Part shown: piece after piece, positions 44,798 to 55,548 of the stretch | Numbering within the stretch: position 1 is the stretch's first letter | Layout of the letters: every line of letters begins with the position of its first letter | Origin: Urechidicola croceus | GTDB lineage: Bacteria; Bacteroidota; Bacteroidia; Flavobacteriales; Flavobacteriaceae | Length of the DNA stretch: 64,000 nucleotides | Direction: 5' to 3' | Assembly (NCBI GenBank): GCA_905181865.1 | Contig: CAJIZG010000003.1 | Location: forward strand, 761,001-825,000 | Notes under the pieces: generated by a model | The model's input: only the letters and a program-made list of their open reading frames with translations | Databases searched by the model: none | What the model was told of the DNA's origin: nothing | Made by a program: the position numbers and the translations under genes

Positions 44798-46149
44798 TAT
44801 GTTATTGATTTTCTTTTAGTTCCCGTTTTCATCAAACCATCATAATGACGATTCAATAAATGAGAATTAATTTGTTGAATAGTGTCTATTGCGACACCAA
44901 CCATAATCAATAATGATGTACCACCGTAAAACATAGACCAACCTTGTTGAACTCCAAACTGTACAACAAATGCTGGAAGAATTGCTAATAATGCTAAAAA
45001 TAATGATCCTGGAAATGTAATTAAAGATAAAACTCTATCTAATAAATCCCCTGTTTCCTTTCCGGGTCTAACTCCTGGAATAAAACCACCACTTCTTTTT
45101 AAATCATCAGCCATCTTGTTTGTAGGTATTGTAATCGCCGTATAGAAATAACTAAACACTATAATCAAAAATGCAAATAAAATATTGTATCCAACTCCGG
45201 AAAAGTCAGCAAATAAGCCAGCAACACTTTTCACACCGTCAGATGTAAACTCCGCTCCAACTAATGCCGATGGCACAAACATAATTGCTTGTGCAAAAAT
45301 GATTGGCATTACGCCCGCTGAATTCAACTTTAAAGGAATATACTGTCTCGCTCCTGCTACATCTCTTACCGTTCCAGCAACTGTTTTTCTTGCATATTGC
45401 ACCGCTACTTTACGAATAGCAGTTACCAAGTATACACATGCCGCAATTACAGCAAACCAAGCAATAATCTCAATTAAAATCATCATAAATCCACCAGCCC
45501 CGCCAGTAGTCATCTTAGCCTGAAGTTCTTGTACAAATGCACTTGGAAATCCAGCAATAATACCAATCATAATTAATAACGAAATTCCGTTACCAATTCC
45601 TTTATCAGTAATTTTCTCACCTAACCACATGGCAAATACAGAACCCGTTGTTAACAAGACTAATGATGATAACCAAAATAAGCCACCTTGCCCCATTAAA
45701 AATGCTTCCGAAGGAATGCCTAAAGAAGGTAAACTTGCAATATACGCTGGCCCCTGAACCAATGTAATCGCAATTGTTAACCAACGCGTAATTTGTGTTG
45801 TTTTCTTTCTACCACTCTCTCCATCCTTTTGAAGTTTTTGTAAATAAGGAATTGCTATTCCCATTAACTGAACAACAATAGATGCAGAAATATAAGGCAT
45901 TACTCCTAATGCCATTACTGAAGCTCGAGAAAATCCACCTCCAGTAAACATATTGATCATATCCAAGATTCCACCACCACCTCCAGATTTACTACTCATT
46001 GCATCAGCAATTACTGTAGCATCCAGACCAGGTAAAGTTACCTGAGCTGCAAATCTATAAATCACCATGAAACCAAGTGTAAGAAGAAGTTTTCTTCTTA
46101 ACTCGTCAATCGACCAAATGTTTTTTACTGTTTCTATAAATTTCTTCAT
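44797..46149 (-). CDS. secY: Protein translocase subunit SecY
   Basis: SecY is the pore of the SecYEG translocon. The 450-residue protein has ten predicted membrane helices. Landmarks are [20 protein letters not shown] at helix 1, the [20 protein letters not shown] plug region, and the cytosolic loop [19 protein letters not shown]. The periplasmic insert GGGGILDM is present as in Bacteroidota. It follows rplO by 10 bases and its stop overlaps infA. Confidence 0.98.
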   Translation of the reverse strand: MKKFIETVKNIWSIDELRRKLLLTLGFMVIYRFAAQVTLPGLDATVIADAMSSKSGGGGGILDMINMFTGGGFSRASVMALGVMPYISASIVVQLMGIAIPYLQKLQKDGESGRKKTTQITRWLTIAITLVQGPAYIASLPSLGIPSEAFLMGQGGLFWLSSLVLLTTGSVFAMWLGEKITDKGIGNGISLLIMIGIIAGFPSAFVQELQAKMTTGGAGGFMMILIEIIAWFAVIAACVYLVTAIRKVAVQYARKTVAGTVRDVAGARQYIPLKLNSAGVMPIIFAQAIMFVPSALVGAEFTSDGVKSVAGLFADFSGVGYNILFAFLIIVFSYFYTAITIPTNKMADDLKRSGGFIPGVRPGKETGDLLDRVLSLITFPGSLFLALLAILPAFVVQFGVQQGWSMFYGGTSLLIMVGVAIDTIQQINSHLLNRHYDGLMKTGTKRKSIT

Positions 46150-46159
46150 CTAAAAGCTT

Positions 46160-46612
46160 TTACAAAGTTGCTGCTTCACCACCCGCCCCTTCGATCGCGG
46201 CTTTTGCTGTTGCAGTAAATTTATGAACAGTTACGTTCAATTTTGCTTTAAGTTCTCCTCCGCCTAAAATCTTTACTAAATCGTTTTTTCTAGCCAAACG
46301 GTTTTCAATTAATATATTTAAATCAATTGTATCAGAAACTTTTCCATTTTCAACAAGACCTTGTAACTTGTCTAAATTAATACCAACATACTCTTTACGA
46401 TTAATATTAGTAAATCCAAACTTAGGTAAACGTCTTTGTAAAGGCATTTGCCCTCCTTCAAATCCTATCTTTTTAGAATACCCAGAACGTGATTTTTGTC
46501 CGTTGTGTCCTCTTGTTGCAGTTCCTCCTTTACCAGAACCTTGTCCTCGACCAATTCTCTTGCCTGCTCCTTTTACCGAACCTGCAGCTGGTTTCAAGTT
46601 ATTTAATGCCAT
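46160..46612 (-). CDS. rplO: 50S ribosomal protein L15
   Basis: L15 helps late 50S assembly. The 150-residue protein has the glycine-rich N-terminus GSVKGAGKRIGRGQGSGKGG, followed by RGHNGQKSRSGYSKKIGFEG and GGQMPLQRRLPKFGF. The C-terminal half ends in KAAIEGAGGEAATL. It lies between rpmD and secY in the spc order. Confidence 0.98.
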   Translation of the reverse strand: MALNNLKPAAGSVKGAGKRIGRGQGSGKGGTATRGHNGQKSRSGYSKKIGFEGGQMPLQRRLPKFGFTNINRKEYVGINLDKLQGLVENGKVSDTIDLNILIENRLARKNDLVKILGGGELKAKLNVTVHKFTATAKAAIEGAGGEAATL

Positions 46613-46627
46613 AACTGTTTATATCTG

Positions 46628-46810
46628 TTATTTAATTTCTTCAACAGAAATTAAGTGTTTAACTGTATTTACCATTCCAAGGATTGTCGGTGTAGCTTCA
46701 TGTTCTACAACTTGATCAATCTTACGTAAGCCTAATGCTTCTAACGTTCTCTTTTGATTCTGAGGACGTCTTATCTTACTTTTTACTTGCTTAACTCTAA
46801 TTTTTGCCAT
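46628..46810 (-). CDS. rpmD: 50S ribosomal protein L30
   Basis: A 60-residue L30 of normal bacterial length: MAKIRVKQVKSKIRRPQNQK, then RTLEALGLRKIDQVVEHEAT and ILGMVNTVKHLISVEE. Short spacers of about 13-15 bases link it to rpsE and rplO. Confidence 0.97.
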   Translation of the reverse strand: MAKIRVKQVKSKIRRPQNQKRTLEALGLRKIDQVVEHEATPTILGMVNTVKHLISVEEIK

Positions 46811-46823
46811 CGTAATATTGATT

Positions 46824-47348
46824 TTATCCTTTAAAAACTTTATCTAAAGAAATTCCTCTTGCTTTAGCAACAGTTACTGCGCTACGCAATTGTAATAAAG
46901 CATCAAACGTTGCTTTTACTACATTGTGTGGATTAGAAGATCCTTGAGATTTAGATAATACATCATGAACTCCAACTGAATCCAGTACTGCACGTACAGC
47001 TCCACCAGCAATAACCCCCGTACCGTGAGATGCTGGTTTCAAAAATACTTTAGCTCCACCAAATTTACCTTTTTGTTCATGAGGTAAAGTTTGATTAATA
47101 ATTGGAATTCTTACCAAATTCTTTTTTGCATCTTCAATTGCTTTTGCAATTGCCGAAGCGACATCTTTAGATTTTCCTAATCCGTGTCCAACTACACCGT
47201 TTCCATCACCTACAACAACAATAGCAGAAAAGCCAAATGCTCTACCTCCTTTTGTTACTTTAGTAACACGTTGCACTCCAACTAAATGATCTACAAGTTC
47301 TAAACCACTTGGTTTAACTCTTTCTACGTTTTTATATGAATTGCTCAT
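46824..47348 (-). CDS. rpsE: 30S ribosomal protein S5
   Basis: S5 contributes to decoding accuracy and mRNA unwinding at the entry tunnel. The 174-residue protein shows [40 protein letters not shown] and the C-terminal domain [20 protein letters not shown]. The loop [12 protein letters not shown], where spectinomycin-resistance changes occur, looks normal. Confidence 0.98.
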   Translation of the reverse strand: MSNSYKNVERVKPSGLELVDHLVGVQRVTKVTKGGRAFGFSAIVVVGDGNGVVGHGLGKSKDVASAIAKAIEDAKKNLVRIPIINQTLPHEQKGKFGGAKVFLKPASHGTGVIAGGAVRAVLDSVGVHDVLSKSQGSSNPHNVVKATFDALLQLRSAVTVAKARGISLDKVFKG

Positions 47349-47355
47349 AATCTAA

Positions 47356-47706
47356 TTAAAATTTTAAACCTGCTTCTCTTGCAGCTTCTGCTAGAGTTTT
47401 AACTCTACCGTGATACAAATAACCATTTCTATCAAAAGCAACGGTTTTAATTCCAGCTTTTGATGCAGCTTCAGCGATTCCTTTTCCGATTGCTGCGGCT
47501 AAATCTCCCTTAGATCCTGAAACGATTCCCTTATCTCTTGATGATACCGCTCCTAAAGTAGTACCTGCAACGTCATCTATTAACTGAGCGTATATTTCCT
47601 TATTACTTCTAAAAACAGATAATCTTGGCTTAGATGCTGTTCCTGTAACAATCTTTCTAATTCTAAATTTAATTCGCTGTCTTCTTTCTAGCTTTGATAA
47701 TGCCAT
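47356..47706 (-). CDS. rplR: 50S ribosomal protein L18
   Basis: L18 binds 5S rRNA and helps place it in the central protuberance. The 116-residue protein has [40 protein letters not shown] and ends [17 protein letters not shown]. It is 7 bases upstream of rpsE. Confidence 0.98.
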   Translation of the reverse strand: MALSKLERRQRIKFRIRKIVTGTASKPRLSVFRSNKEIYAQLIDDVAGTTLGAVSSRDKGIVSGSKGDLAAAIGKGIAEAASKAGIKTVAFDRNGYLYHGRVKTLAEAAREAGLKF

Positions 47707-47717
47707 AATTCTATAAA

Positions 47718-48260
47718 TTATGCAGTTTTACCTGCTTTTCTTCTAATTTCTTCACCAACAAATTTAACTCCTTTTCCTTTGTAAGGCTCTGGTGCACGGA
47801 AAGAACGAATCTTAGCGGCTACTTGACCAACAAGCTGTTTGTCATGTGAAGTTAATTTGACGATAGGGTTCTTTCCCTTTTCTGACACTGTCTCTATTTT
47901 TACCTCTGGAGCGACATTTAAAACTATATTGTGAGAGAATCCTAAAGCTAACTCAAGTTTTTGACCTTGGTTACTCGCTCTATACCCTACACCAACTAAT
48001 TCTAAATCTTTAGACCAGCCTTTCGAAACACCTGCTACCATGTTATTAACAAGAGCTCTGTAAAGACCATGCTTCGATTTATTTTCTTTACTATCTGAAG
48101 GACGTGTAACGACGACACTTCCATCTTCAACTACTACAGTAACATTAGAAAATTCTTGTTGTAATTCTCCTAATTTTCCTTTTACCGTAATTATATTTTC
48201 GTTTACCTCAACAGTTACTCCTTCTGGAATTGTTACTGGATTATTTCCTATTCTTGACAT
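47718..48260 (-). CDS. rplF: 50S ribosomal protein L6
   Basis: L6 lies near the factor-binding site of the 50S subunit. The 180-residue protein begins [20 protein letters not shown] and has two similar domains. The second ends with [20 protein letters not shown], the family signature. Spacing to rplR is 11 bases. Confidence 0.98.
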   Translation of the reverse strand: MSRIGNNPVTIPEGVTVEVNENIITVKGKLGELQQEFSNVTVVVEDGSVVVTRPSDSKENKSKHGLYRALVNNMVAGVSKGWSKDLELVGVGYRASNQGQKLELALGFSHNIVLNVAPEVKIETVSEKGKNPIVKLTSHDKQLVGQVAAKIRSFRAPEPYKGKGVKFVGEEIRRKAGKTA

Positions 48261-48272
48261 CTCTAGTAATTT

Positions 48273-48671
48273 TTAATAAACGTAACATAAAACTTCACCA
48301 CCAACATTTTCTTGAATAGCTTGCTTATTAGTCATTACTCCGTTAGAAGTAGAAATAATAGCAATACCTAAACCATTCAATACTCTTGGCATTTCAGAAG
48401 TCCCAGTATACTTACGTAAACCTGGTGTACTAATTCTTTCGATATTCTTAATTACTGATTCTTTTGTTTGTCTGTCATATTTTAAAGCTATTTTGATAGT
48501 TCCTTGTACAGAATTATCTTCGAATTTATAACTTAGAATATACCCTTGATCAAACAAAATTTTTGTAATCTCTTTCTTCACCTTTGAAGAAGGAATATCA
48601 ACAACTCTGTGTCCTGCAGCAACAGCATTTCTCACTCTTGTGAGATAATCTGCGATTGGATCTGTATACAT
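48273..48671 (-). CDS. rpsH: 30S ribosomal protein S8
   Basis: S8 binds helix 21 of 16S rRNA and in some bacteria represses the spc operon. The 132-residue protein has YTDPIADYLTRVRNAVAAGH and the C-terminal signature GTSEMPRVLNGLGIAIISTS. A 66-base spacer separates it from rpsN, longer than most gaps in this block. Confidence 0.98.
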   Translation of the reverse strand: MYTDPIADYLTRVRNAVAAGHRVVDIPSSKVKKEITKILFDQGYILSYKFEDNSVQGTIKIALKYDRQTKESVIKNIERISTPGLRKYTGTSEMPRVLNGLGIAIISTSNGVMTNKQAIQENVGGEVLCYVY

Positions 48672-48737
48672 ATATATTAATTTGCGGTTTTGGTTTTTAG
48701 CAATTTGCCAAACTTCAAACCAGTTAAAATTTAATTC

Positions 48738-49007
48738 TTACCAACTCGCTTTTCTAACTCCTGGTATCAGACCTTCATTTGCCATTTTACGGAAAGTCAC
48801 ACGTGAAATCCCAAACTGACGCATGTAACCTTTAGGTCTTCCCGTAAGTTTACAACGATTATGCATACGAATTGGAGATGCATTTCTAGGCAACTTTTGC
48901 AATCCTTCAAAGTCTCCAGCCTCTTTTAAAGCTTTTCTCTTTTCAGCATATTTTGCTACTATTTTTGCTCTTTTAACCTCACGAGCTTTCATTGATTCTT
49001 TAGCCAT
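48738..49007 (-). CDS. rpsN: 30S ribosomal protein S14
   Basis: The 89-residue protein is the long, zinc-free form of S14. It has [20 protein letters not shown] and the conserved [20 protein letters not shown], followed by [14 protein letters not shown]. It lies between rplE (3-base gap) and rpsH, the standard spc place. Confidence 0.98.
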   Translation of the reverse strand: MAKESMKAREVKRAKIVAKYAEKRKALKEAGDFEGLQKLPRNASPIRMHNRCKLTGRPKGYMRQFGISRVTFRKMANEGLIPGVRKASW

Positions 49008-49010
49008 CTT

Positions 49011-49562
49011 CTAGTTCTTTTTAAAAGGTAAACCTAATTCTTGTAATAATGATTTCGCTTCTTTATCAGTAGGCGCGGTAGTTACGAAAGTAATATCCAT
49101 TCCTCCAATTTTATTCACTTTATCAATATCAATCTCAGGATAAATAATTTGTTCAGTAATTCCTAAATTATAATTACCTCTTCCGTCAAAACCGGTTGCT
49201 TTAATACCATTAAAGTCTCTTACACGAGGTAATGATGCTGTAACCAATCTATCTAAAAATTCGTACATTTTGATTCCTCTTAAAGTTACTTTTGCGCCAA
49301 TTGGCATTCCTTTTCGTAACTTAAAGGCAGCAACGTCTTTCTTAGACATTGTAGCAATAGCTTTTTGCCCAGTAATCGTTGTTAATTCTTCCAACGCATG
49401 GTCAATTAATTTCTTATCGGCAACTGCTGCACCAACTCCTTTACTAATTACAATTTTTTGTAATTTCGGAACTTGCATAACGTTTTTATAACCGAATTCT
49501 TCTGTAAGAGTAGTAATAATTCTTCCCTTATATTCTTGCTTAAGTCTTGGTATATATTCCAT
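49011..49562 (-). CDS. rplE: 50S ribosomal protein L5
   Basis: L5 binds 5S rRNA and touches P-site tRNA. The 183-residue protein contains [40 protein letters not shown] and [20 protein letters not shown]. The gap to rplX is 2 bases. Confidence 0.98.
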   Translation of the reverse strand: MEYIPRLKQEYKGRIITTLTEEFGYKNVMQVPKLQKIVISKGVGAAVADKKLIDHALEELTTITGQKAIATMSKKDVAAFKLRKGMPIGAKVTLRGIKMYEFLDRLVTASLPRVRDFNGIKATGFDGRGNYNLGITEQIIYPEIDIDKVNKIGGMDITFVTTAPTDKEAKSLLQELGLPFKKN

Positions 49563-49564
49563 TA

Positions 49565-49873
49565 CTAAATTGCTTTATTCGTTTTTCTAGATACCCTAAC
49601 TTTTTTACCACCTTCAATACTGTATCCTACTCTGACAGTAGCACCCTTTTCAATCAAACCCAAGTTCGAAATATTTATTGAAGCTTCTTTTTTGACGATT
49701 CCTCCCTGAGGATTCTCGGCGCTAGGTTTCGCATGTTTAGATACCAAATTGACACCTTCAACAATTGCTCTGTTTTTCGCTATGATTACTTTCACAACTT
49801 TACCTTCTTCTCCCTTGTGATCACCAGCTAATACTCTTACTGAGTCCCCTGTTTTTATCTTTAATTTTGCCAT
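49565..49873 (-). CDS. rplX: 50S ribosomal protein L24
   Basis: L24 initiates 50S assembly. The 102-residue protein has the KOW motif [19 protein letters not shown] near the N-terminus, [20 protein letters not shown] in the middle, and a basic end. It follows rplN by 16 bases. Confidence 0.97.
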   Translation of the reverse strand: MAKLKIKTGDSVRVLAGDHKGEEGKVVKVIIAKNRAIVEGVNLVSKHAKPSAENPQGGIVKKEASINISNLGLIEKGATVRVGYSIEGGKKVRVSRKTNKAI

Positions 49874-49889
49874 CGTTTCTTATAGTTTA

Positions 49890-50261
49890 TTAAAGCACTT
49901 CAGGTGCTAATGATACAATTTTCATGAATTGTTTTTCACGAAGTTCTCTAGCAACAGGTCCAAAAACACGTGTTCCTTTCATTTCTCCAGAAGTACTATC
50001 TAATAACACACATGCATTATCATCAAAACGGATATAAGATCCATCTTTTCTTCTCACTTCTTTCTTAGTGCGAACAACAACCGCTTTTGCAACTTGTCCT
50101 TTTTTTACTGATCCGTTTGGCGTAACATGCTTAATTGAAACAACAATTTTGTCTCCAATTGAAGCATAACGCTTTTTAGTTCCTCCTAAAACACGAATAA
50201 CTAAAACTTCTTTTGCTCCAGTATTGTCAGCTACTCTTAATCTTGATTCTGTCTGTAACAT
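49890..50261 (-). CDS. rplN: 50S ribosomal protein L14
   Basis: L14 forms inter-subunit bridges with 16S rRNA. The 123-residue protein starts [20 protein letters not shown] and has [20 protein letters not shown] and the C-terminal [20 protein letters not shown]. It is 6 bases downstream of rpsQ. Confidence 0.98.
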   Translation of the reverse strand: MLQTESRLRVADNTGAKEVLVIRVLGGTKKRYASIGDKIVVSIKHVTPNGSVKKGQVAKAVVVRTKKEVRRKDGSYIRFDDNACVLLDSTSGEMKGTRVFGPVARELREKQFMKIVSLAPEVL

Positions 50262-50267
50262 AATAAA

Positions 50268-50525
50268 TTATTTAGCTCTTTCTAGGATTTCTACTAATCT
50301 CCAACGCTTTGATTTACTCAACGGACGCGTTTCCATAATTTTAACCTTGTCTCCAATGTTACAATCGTTTGTTTCGTCGTGCGCAACGTACTTTTTCGTT
50401 TTTAACACGAATTTTCCGTACATAGGGTGCTTCGCTTTCTTTACTTCAGCAACAACAATAGATTTATCCATTTTGTTACTAGAAACAACACCTATTCTCT
50501 CTTTTCTAAGATTTCTTTTTTCCAT
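50268..50525 (-). CDS. rpsQ: 30S ribosomal protein S17
   Basis: The 85-residue S17 binds the 5' domain of 16S rRNA. It begins [20 protein letters not shown] and carries the signature [20 protein letters not shown], followed by RWRLVEIL. It lies 9 bases after rpmC. Confidence 0.98.
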   Translation of the reverse strand: MEKRNLRKERIGVVSSNKMDKSIVVAEVKKAKHPMYGKFVLKTKKYVAHDETNDCNIGDKVKIMETRPLSKSKRWRLVEILERAK

Positions 50526-50534
50526 CTTTAAATA

Positions 50535-50726
50535 CTATTGTACTTCTCTATTAGTAATTTCCGTTGCTATCCTTGCCACAGTTTTTCTAAGGCTATTCAA
50601 TTGCATTGGAGTTTCCAACGGTGTAATTGCATGTGCCATTTTAAGATCAGTATAATTTTTTTTCAACTGTACAAATTTCTCCTGTAGATCTTCAGCTGAT
50701 AATTCTTTAATTTCTGATTGTTTCAT
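50535..50726 (-). CDS. rpmC: 50S ribosomal protein L29
   Basis: A 63-residue helical-hairpin protein at the exit tunnel. Recognised by MKQSEIKELSAEDLQEKFVQ and by LNSLRKTVARIATEITNRE. It lies between rplP and rpsQ, in the usual S10 order. Confidence 0.97.
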   Translation of the reverse strand: MKQSEIKELSAEDLQEKFVQLKKNYTDLKMAHAITPLETPMQLNSLRKTVARIATEITNREVQ

Positions 50727-50737
50727 TCTTTAATCGA

Positions 50738-51166
50738 TTAAGCGTTATCAAAATCTCTAGCAATAATAAACTTTGTTTTTACTGGCAGTTTCTGTGCCGC
50801 TAAACGCAATGCTTCTTTTGCTACTTCAATAGGAACTCCTCCAATTTCAAATAGGATTCTTCCTGGTTTTACAACTGCAACGAAATATTCTGGTGCACCT
50901 TTACCCTTACCCATACGTACTTCTAATGGTTTTTTGGTAATAGGCTTGTCTGGAAATATCTTAATCCATAACTGCCCTTCTCTTTTCATATGACGAGTTG
51001 CTGCAATACGAGCCGCTTCGATTTGACGAGATGTAAGCAAATTTTGGTCTAATGATTTTATACCAAACATTCCATTTGAAAGTTGTGTTCCACGATTGGA
51101 ATTCCCTTTCATATTTCCTTTTGCTTTCTGTACTTTACGATATTTTACTCTTTTTGGCTGTAACAT
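50738..51166 (-). CDS. rplP: 50S ribosomal protein L16
   Basis: L16 organises the A-site region of the 50S subunit. The 142-residue protein has [40 protein letters not shown], and [20 protein letters not shown]. It is 26 bases after rpsC. Confidence 0.98.
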   Translation of the reverse strand: MLQPKRVKYRKVQKAKGNMKGNSNRGTQLSNGMFGIKSLDQNLLTSRQIEAARIAATRHMKREGQLWIKIFPDKPITKKPLEVRMGKGKGAPEYFVAVVKPGRILFEIGGVPIEVAKEALRLAAQKLPVKTKFIIARDFDNA

Positions 51167-51192
51167 CTTCTCTAGTTTCTAAAATCTAAAAT

Positions 51193-51915
51193 TTATTTTC
51201 TTCTACGAGGTTGTCTCTTTCCTGGCCCACCACCCTTGTTAGCACCGCCTTGCTTTTTAGACAATCCTACTAAAGGAGATAATTCTCTCTTTCCATATAC
51301 CTCACCTTTCATAATCCATACTTTTACACCTAATTTTCCATAGGTAGTATTAGATTCTACAAACGCATAGTCAATATCAGCTCTAAAAGTAGACAAAGGC
51401 ACTCTTCCTTCTTTATAATGTTCAGATCGCGCCATTTCAGCACCATTTAAACGTCCACTAATTTGAACTTTAATTCCTTCTGCATTCATTCTAGTTGCAG
51501 CAGCAATTGCCATTTTAATCGCGCGTCTGTATGAAATTCGGCTTTCAATTTGACGAGCGATACTCGCTGCTACTAATGTTGCATCAAGTTCAGGGCGTTT
51601 AATTTCAAAAATATTTATTTGAACCTCTTTCCCCGTAATTTTTTTTAACTCTTCTTTTAACTTGTCTACCTCTTGCCCACCTTTTCCGATAATAATACCA
51701 GGTCTAGCAGTAGTGATAGTAACGGTTACAAGTTTAAGTGTGCGTTCAATAATTACTCTTGATACACTTGCTTTAAATAATCTAGCACGAATGTACTTTC
51801 TTATTTTATCGTCCTCTGCAATTTTATCGCCATAGTCATTTCCTCCGTACCAGTTAGATTCCCATCCTCTGATAATTCCTAAACGATTTCCTATTGGATT
51901 TGTTTTTTGTCCCAT
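51193..51915 (-). CDS. rpsC: 30S ribosomal protein S3
   Basis: S3 lies at the mRNA entry and has an RNA-helicase role. The KH domain shows [20 protein letters not shown], and the C-terminal domain [20 protein letters not shown] with [15 protein letters not shown]. An upstream ATG at 51942 would overlap rplV, but the family start [14 protein letters not shown] gives 51915 and 240 residues. The C-terminus is glycine- and arginine-rich. Confidence 0.97.
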   Translation of the reverse strand: MGQKTNPIGNRLGIIRGWESNWYGGNDYGDKIAEDDKIRKYIRARLFKASVSRVIIERTLKLVTVTITTARPGIIIGKGGQEVDKLKEELKKITGKEVQINIFEIKRPELDATLVAASIARQIESRISYRRAIKMAIAAATRMNAEGIKVQISGRLNGAEMARSEHYKEGRVPLSTFRADIDYAFVESNTTYGKLGVKVWIMKGEVYGKRELSPLVGLSKKQGGANKGGGPGKRQPRRRK

Positions 51916-51925
51916 TCTACTTTGA

Positions 51926-52333
51926 TTATTTGCTTTGAACAATTTTGTTACCCAACACTAAAGTCACGTGATTAGAACGTTTTCTAATTCTGTGAGCACG
52001 TCCTTGCGGTGCTGGTCTTAATCTTTTTAACATACCTGCGCTATCTACGAAAATTTCTTTCACAAATAAATTGGCATCTTCTATACTTGCATCCTCATTC
52101 TTTGCTTGCCAGTTTGCAATGGCAGACAACAATAATTTCTCAAGGTTTATAGACGCTTCTTTTGCATTAAATTTCAAGATTTGAAGTGCTTTTTCCACTT
52201 CAACACCTCTAATTAAATCTGCAACTAAACGCATTTTTCTCGGTGATGTAGGACAACCTGTAAGCTTAGCAACTGCAAGTTGCTTCTTCTCTTCTTTTAA
52301 CTGTTGTGCTCTTAATTTTTTTCGAACTCCCAT
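51926..52333 (-). CDS. rplV: 50S ribosomal protein L22
   Basis: L22 lines the peptide exit tunnel with a long beta-hairpin. The 135-residue protein has [20 protein letters not shown] and the hairpin/tip region [20 protein letters not shown]. The tip looks wild type for macrolide interaction. About 20 extra N-terminal residues are basic, as in other Bacteroidota. Confidence 0.98.
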   Translation of the reverse strand: MGVRKKLRAQQLKEEKKQLAVAKLTGCPTSPRKMRLVADLIRGVEVEKALQILKFNAKEASINLEKLLLSAIANWQAKNEDASIEDANLFVKEIFVDSAGMLKRLRPAPQGRAHRIRKRSNHVTLVLGNKIVQSK

Positions 52334-52342
52334 GATTACCTA

Positions 52343-52624
52343 CTATTTTTTACCTTTATTTTTCCTGTCTGCACCATGCCCTCTGTATGAACGTGTTGGT
52401 GAAAACTCTCCTAATTTATGTCCTACCATATTCTCAGTAACGTATACTGGAACAAACTGGCGTCCGTTATGAACTGCAATAGTCTGACCAACAAACTCAG
52501 GAACAATCATAGATGCTCTTGACCATGTTTTAATTACAGATTTCTTACCAGAATCTAAATTTGTTTGTACTTTCTTTTCCAATTTATGGAAAACGTAAGG
52601 TCCCTTTTTTAGTGAACGTGCCAT
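52343..52624 (-). CDS. rpsS: 30S ribosomal protein S19
   Basis: S19 pairs with S13 in the 30S head. The 93-residue protein has [40 protein letters not shown] and the signature [20 protein letters not shown]. It is 6 bases after rplB. Confidence 0.98.
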   Translation of the reverse strand: MARSLKKGPYVFHKLEKKVQTNLDSGKKSVIKTWSRASMIVPEFVGQTIAVHNGRQFVPVYVTENMVGHKLGEFSPTRSYRGHGADRKNKGKK

Positions 52625-52630
52625 ATCTAA

Positions 52631-53455
52631 TTATTTTTTTCTACGTTCTAAAATATACTTATTACTCGCTTTGGTCTTCGATCTCGTCTTGAATCCTTTT
52701 GCAGGAATACCATTCTTAGATCTTGGATGTCCCCCTGAAGATTTACCTTCACCACCACCCATTGGGTGATCAACTGGATTCATCACAACCGGTCTTACTC
52801 TTGGTCTTCTTCCTAACCATCTACTTCTACCTGCTTTACCAGACACTAGTAATTGATGATCTGAATTAGACACTACTCCAATTGTAGCCATACATGTCAA
52901 CAAGATATATCTTGTTTCACCTGATGGTAATTTTATTGTCGCGTACTTTTTTTCTTTCGCTAATAATTGTGCGAAAGAACCAGCAGAACGTGTCATTACA
53001 GCACCTTGACCTGGCCTTAACTCAATACATGAGATGGTTGTACCTAAAGGAATATTTGCCAAGGGCATTGAATTTCCTATTTCTGGTTTAACATTATCTC
53101 CTGACACTAGAGTTTGACCAACTTCTAATCCATGCTGAGCGATGATATATCTTTTTTCACCATCAACATAAGCTAACAATGCGATAAACGCTGTACGATT
53201 TGGATCGTATTCAATTGATTTAACTGTTGCAGGAATACCATTCTTATCTCTTTTAAAATCGATAATACGATATTGCTTTTTATGACCACCACCTAAGTGT
53301 TGCATAGTCATTTTCCCGGTATTATTTCGACCTCCAGACCTTTTTTTCGGAGCAAGTAAACTTTTCTCCGGCTTATCAGTAGTTATGGCGTCGAACCCAT
53401 TTACTACTCTAAAACGCTGCCCTGGTGTTATTGGTTTTAATTTTCTAACTGACAT
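52631..53455 (-). CDS. rplB: 50S ribosomal protein L2
   Basis: L2 is essential for peptidyl transferase assembly. The 274-residue protein has [40 protein letters not shown] and the functional histidine region [20 protein letters not shown]. It follows rplW by 9 bases. Confidence 0.99.
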   Translation of the reverse strand: MSVRKLKPITPGQRFRVVNGFDAITTDKPEKSLLAPKKRSGGRNNTGKMTMQHLGGGHKKQYRIIDFKRDKNGIPATVKSIEYDPNRTAFIALLAYVDGEKRYIIAQHGLEVGQTLVSGDNVKPEIGNSMPLANIPLGTTISCIELRPGQGAVMTRSAGSFAQLLAKEKKYATIKLPSGETRYILLTCMATIGVVSNSDHQLLVSGKAGRSRWLGRRPRVRPVVMNPVDHPMGGGEGKSSGGHPRSKNGIPAKGFKTRSKTKASNKYILERRKK

Positions 53456-53464
53456 TTTCCTTAA

Positions 53465-53755
53465 TTAGATATTGCTATAAAAATCAATATTTTCTCCTTC
53501 TGCTATCTGAACAACTGCCTTTTTATAAGCACCTTTCATCCCGTTTTGAACACCAGTTTTTGTAAACTTAGTAACCCTTTTGACTGGGTAATTCATTGTT
53601 CTAACTTCGCTTACAGAAACACCGTAAGTTTCCTCCACAGCTTTTTTGATTTCTACTTTATTAGCTTTCTTATTTACAACAAATCCATAACGATTAAATA
53701 ATTCGCTATCATTTGTCATTTTTTCCGTTATAATAGGTTTAATTAAAATATTCAT
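53465..53755 (-). CDS. rplW: 50S ribosomal protein L23
   Basis: L23 is the exit-tunnel docking site for trigger factor and SRP. The 96-residue protein has MNILIKPIITEKMTNDSELF, RYGFVVNKKANKVEIKKAVE and VRTMNYPVKRVTKF. It follows rplD by 17 bases. Confidence 0.97.
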   Translation of the reverse strand: MNILIKPIITEKMTNDSELFNRYGFVVNKKANKVEIKKAVEETYGVSVSEVRTMNYPVKRVTKFTKTGVQNGMKGAYKKAVVQIAEGENIDFYSNI

Positions 53756-53772
53756 CTTGCTACCTATTTATC

Positions 53773-54393
53773 TTATAATTGATTAATTTCCTCTAAAGAA
53801 CTCTCTAATAGAATTACTTTACCTGCATTTAAAACTTCGTAAGTACTTAAACCTGAATTGGTTATGGTTTTTGCACGTTTTAAATTCCGCGATGACAAAT
53901 ATACATTATTATTTGAATCACCCAACACAAACAAAGACTTTTTATTCTCAAGACCAAGAGCTTGCAAAACTGAAATAAAATTCTTAGTACTTGGAGCCTC
54001 AAAATTGAAGTCTTCAACCACTAAAATATTATTATCATTTGCCTGTGTACTCAAAGCCGATTTACGTGCTACTTTCTTCAAACCTTTGTTTAATTTAAAG
54101 TGGTAATTCCTTGGTCTAGGACCAAACATTCTTCCACCACCTCTAAAAACACCTGACTTGATACTTCCTGCACGAGCAGTACCTGTTCCTTTTTGTTTCT
54201 TTATCTTTCTAGTAGATCCAGCAATTTCTGCTCTCTCTTTAGACTTATGAGTTCCTTGTCTTTTGTTTGCTAAATGTTGCTTCACATCTAAGTAAACAGC
54301 GTGATCATTAACTTCAACTGCGAAAACAGCGTCTGAAAGTTCAACTTCCCTACCCGTTTCTTTTCCTTTTATGTCTAAAACTTTTACTTTCAT
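53773..54393 (-). CDS. rplD: 50S ribosomal protein L4
   Basis: L4 lines the exit tunnel and in E. coli represses the S10 operon. The 206-residue protein has [40 protein letters not shown] and the C-terminal domain from [16 protein letters not shown]. The upstream ATG at 54438 lies inside rplC, while the family start [10 protein letters not shown] gives 54393. That ATG overlaps the rplC stop by one base, so the two are coupled. Whether L4 binds the structured spacer upstream of rplC is unknown. Confidence 0.97.
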   Translation of the reverse strand: MKVKVLDIKGKETGREVELSDAVFAVEVNDHAVYLDVKQHLANKRQGTHKSKERAEIAGSTRKIKKQKGTGTARAGSIKSGVFRGGGRMFGPRPRNYHFKLNKGLKKVARKSALSTQANDNNILVVEDFNFEAPSTKNFISVLQALGLENKKSLFVLGDSNNNVYLSSRNLKRAKTITNSGLSTYEVLNAGKVILLESSLEEINQL

Positions 54394-55010
54394 TATTTCT
54401 GAACGATTACATAAGCGTTTTTGTGACCAGGAACACATCCTTTAACAACAAGTAGATTCTTATCCGCAACTACTTTTAAAACTCTTAAATTTTGAACTTT
54501 CACTTTATCACCACCCATTCTTCCTGCCATACGCATTCCTTTGAATACTCTTGCTGGATAAGACGCTGCTCCAATCGAACCAGGCGCTCTTAAACGGTTA
54601 TGTTGACCGTGTGTTGCTTGTCCAACTCCAGCAAATCCATGACGTTTTACAACCCCTTGAAAACCTTTACCTTTAGAAGTTGCAGAAACATCTACAAATT
54701 CTCCTTCAGTAAAGTACTCAACCGTAATTGAATCACCTAATTTATACTCTTCTTCAAACCCTTGGAACTCAATGACTTTTTTCTTGGCTGTGGTCCCTGC
54801 TTTTTTAAAGTGACCATCTAAAGCTTTATTCGAGCTTTTTGCCTTTTTGTCATCGAAACCAAGCTGCAACGCATTGTAGCCGTCAACCCCTTCGGTTCTG
54901 ACTTGGGTAACAACGCATGGACCTGCTTCGATTACTGTACAAGGAATATTCTTCCCGTTTTCGTCGAATAAGCTGGTCATTCCGATTTTTCTTCCTATTA
55001 ACCCAGACAT
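54393..55010 (-). CDS. rplC: 50S ribosomal protein L3
   Basis: L3 is an early 50S assembly protein near the peptidyl transferase centre. The 205-residue protein has [20 protein letters not shown], the loop [20 protein letters not shown] and [20 protein letters not shown]. It follows the 215-base structured spacer after rpsJ and overlaps rplD by one base. Confidence 0.98.
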   Translation of the reverse strand: MSGLIGRKIGMTSLFDENGKNIPCTVIEAGPCVVTQVRTEGVDGYNALQLGFDDKKAKSSNKALDGHFKKAGTTAKKKVIEFQGFEEEYKLGDSITVEYFTEGEFVDVSATSKGKGFQGVVKRHGFAGVGQATHGQHNRLRAPGSIGAASYPARVFKGMRMAGRMGGDKVKVQNLRVLKVVADKNLLVVKGCVPGHKNAYVIVQK

Positions 55011-55047
55011 ATTTAATTTAATTTAATTATTTACTTTATTTATATTC

Positions 55048-55223
55048 CAAAAAAAATAGGGTCAAAAAAATATTTCAACCCTGAATTATTTTTTTCCGTT
55101 TTTCCTTCGTCAATCGCTCCGGACATGTCCATCCTGAATATAATTCAGAATCTTTTCATGAGATTCCGAAACAAGTTCCGGAATGCATTCAACCAATCTT
55201 TTTCAATAATGAAAAAGAAGGTT
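55048..55223 (-). promoter_or_regulatory. Structured leader between rpsJ and rplC (candidate cis-regulatory RNA)
   Basis: On the minus strand the spacer folds into a string of stems: GAAAAAG/CTTTTTC (55217-55211 with 55204-55198), the palindrome GAATGCATTC (55190-55181), ATTCCG/CGGAAT (55184-55179 with 55168-55163), GAATCT/AGATTC (55166-55161 with 55153-55148), CTGAAT/ATTCAG (55148-55143 with 55139-55134) and the palindrome GGACATGTCC (55130-55121). The last is AGGGT/ACCCT (55082-55078 with 55062-55058), followed by T8, which looks like a terminator. Several stems share bases and so exclude one another. This would fit attenuation of the L3-L17 genes. Confidence 0.6.
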
Positions 55224-55225
55224 CA

Positions 55226-55531
55226 TTACACTTTGATCTCTACCTCAACTCCACTCGGAAGTTCTAACTTCATTAGCGCATCAATAGTCTTTGAAGAAGA
55301 ACTATAGATATCTAATAATCTCTTGTAAGAACTTAATTGAAATTGTTCTCTAGATTTTTTGTTTACGTGTGGTGAACGCAATACAGTGAAAATCTTTTTA
55401 TGTGTTGGTAAAGGAATTGGACCGTTTACAACTGCTCCAGTATTCTTTACTGTTTTTACGATTTTCTCAGCAGATTTATCTACTAAATTGTAATCGTAAG
55501 ACTTTAATTTTATTCTGATTTTTTGACTCAT
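55226..55531 (-). CDS. rpsJ: 30S ribosomal protein S10
   Basis: S10 lies in the 30S head and also serves transcription antitermination with NusB. The 101-residue protein has [40 protein letters not shown] and [20 protein letters not shown]. It follows fusA by 17 bases, with no tuf gene between. A long structured spacer separates it from rplC. Confidence 0.98.
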   Translation of the reverse strand: MSQKIRIKLKSYDYNLVDKSAEKIVKTVKNTGAVVNGPIPLPTHKKIFTVLRSPHVNKKSREQFQLSSYKRLLDIYSSSSKTIDALMKLELPSGVEVEIKV

Positions 55532-55548
55532 CTTATATTATTTAGTGA

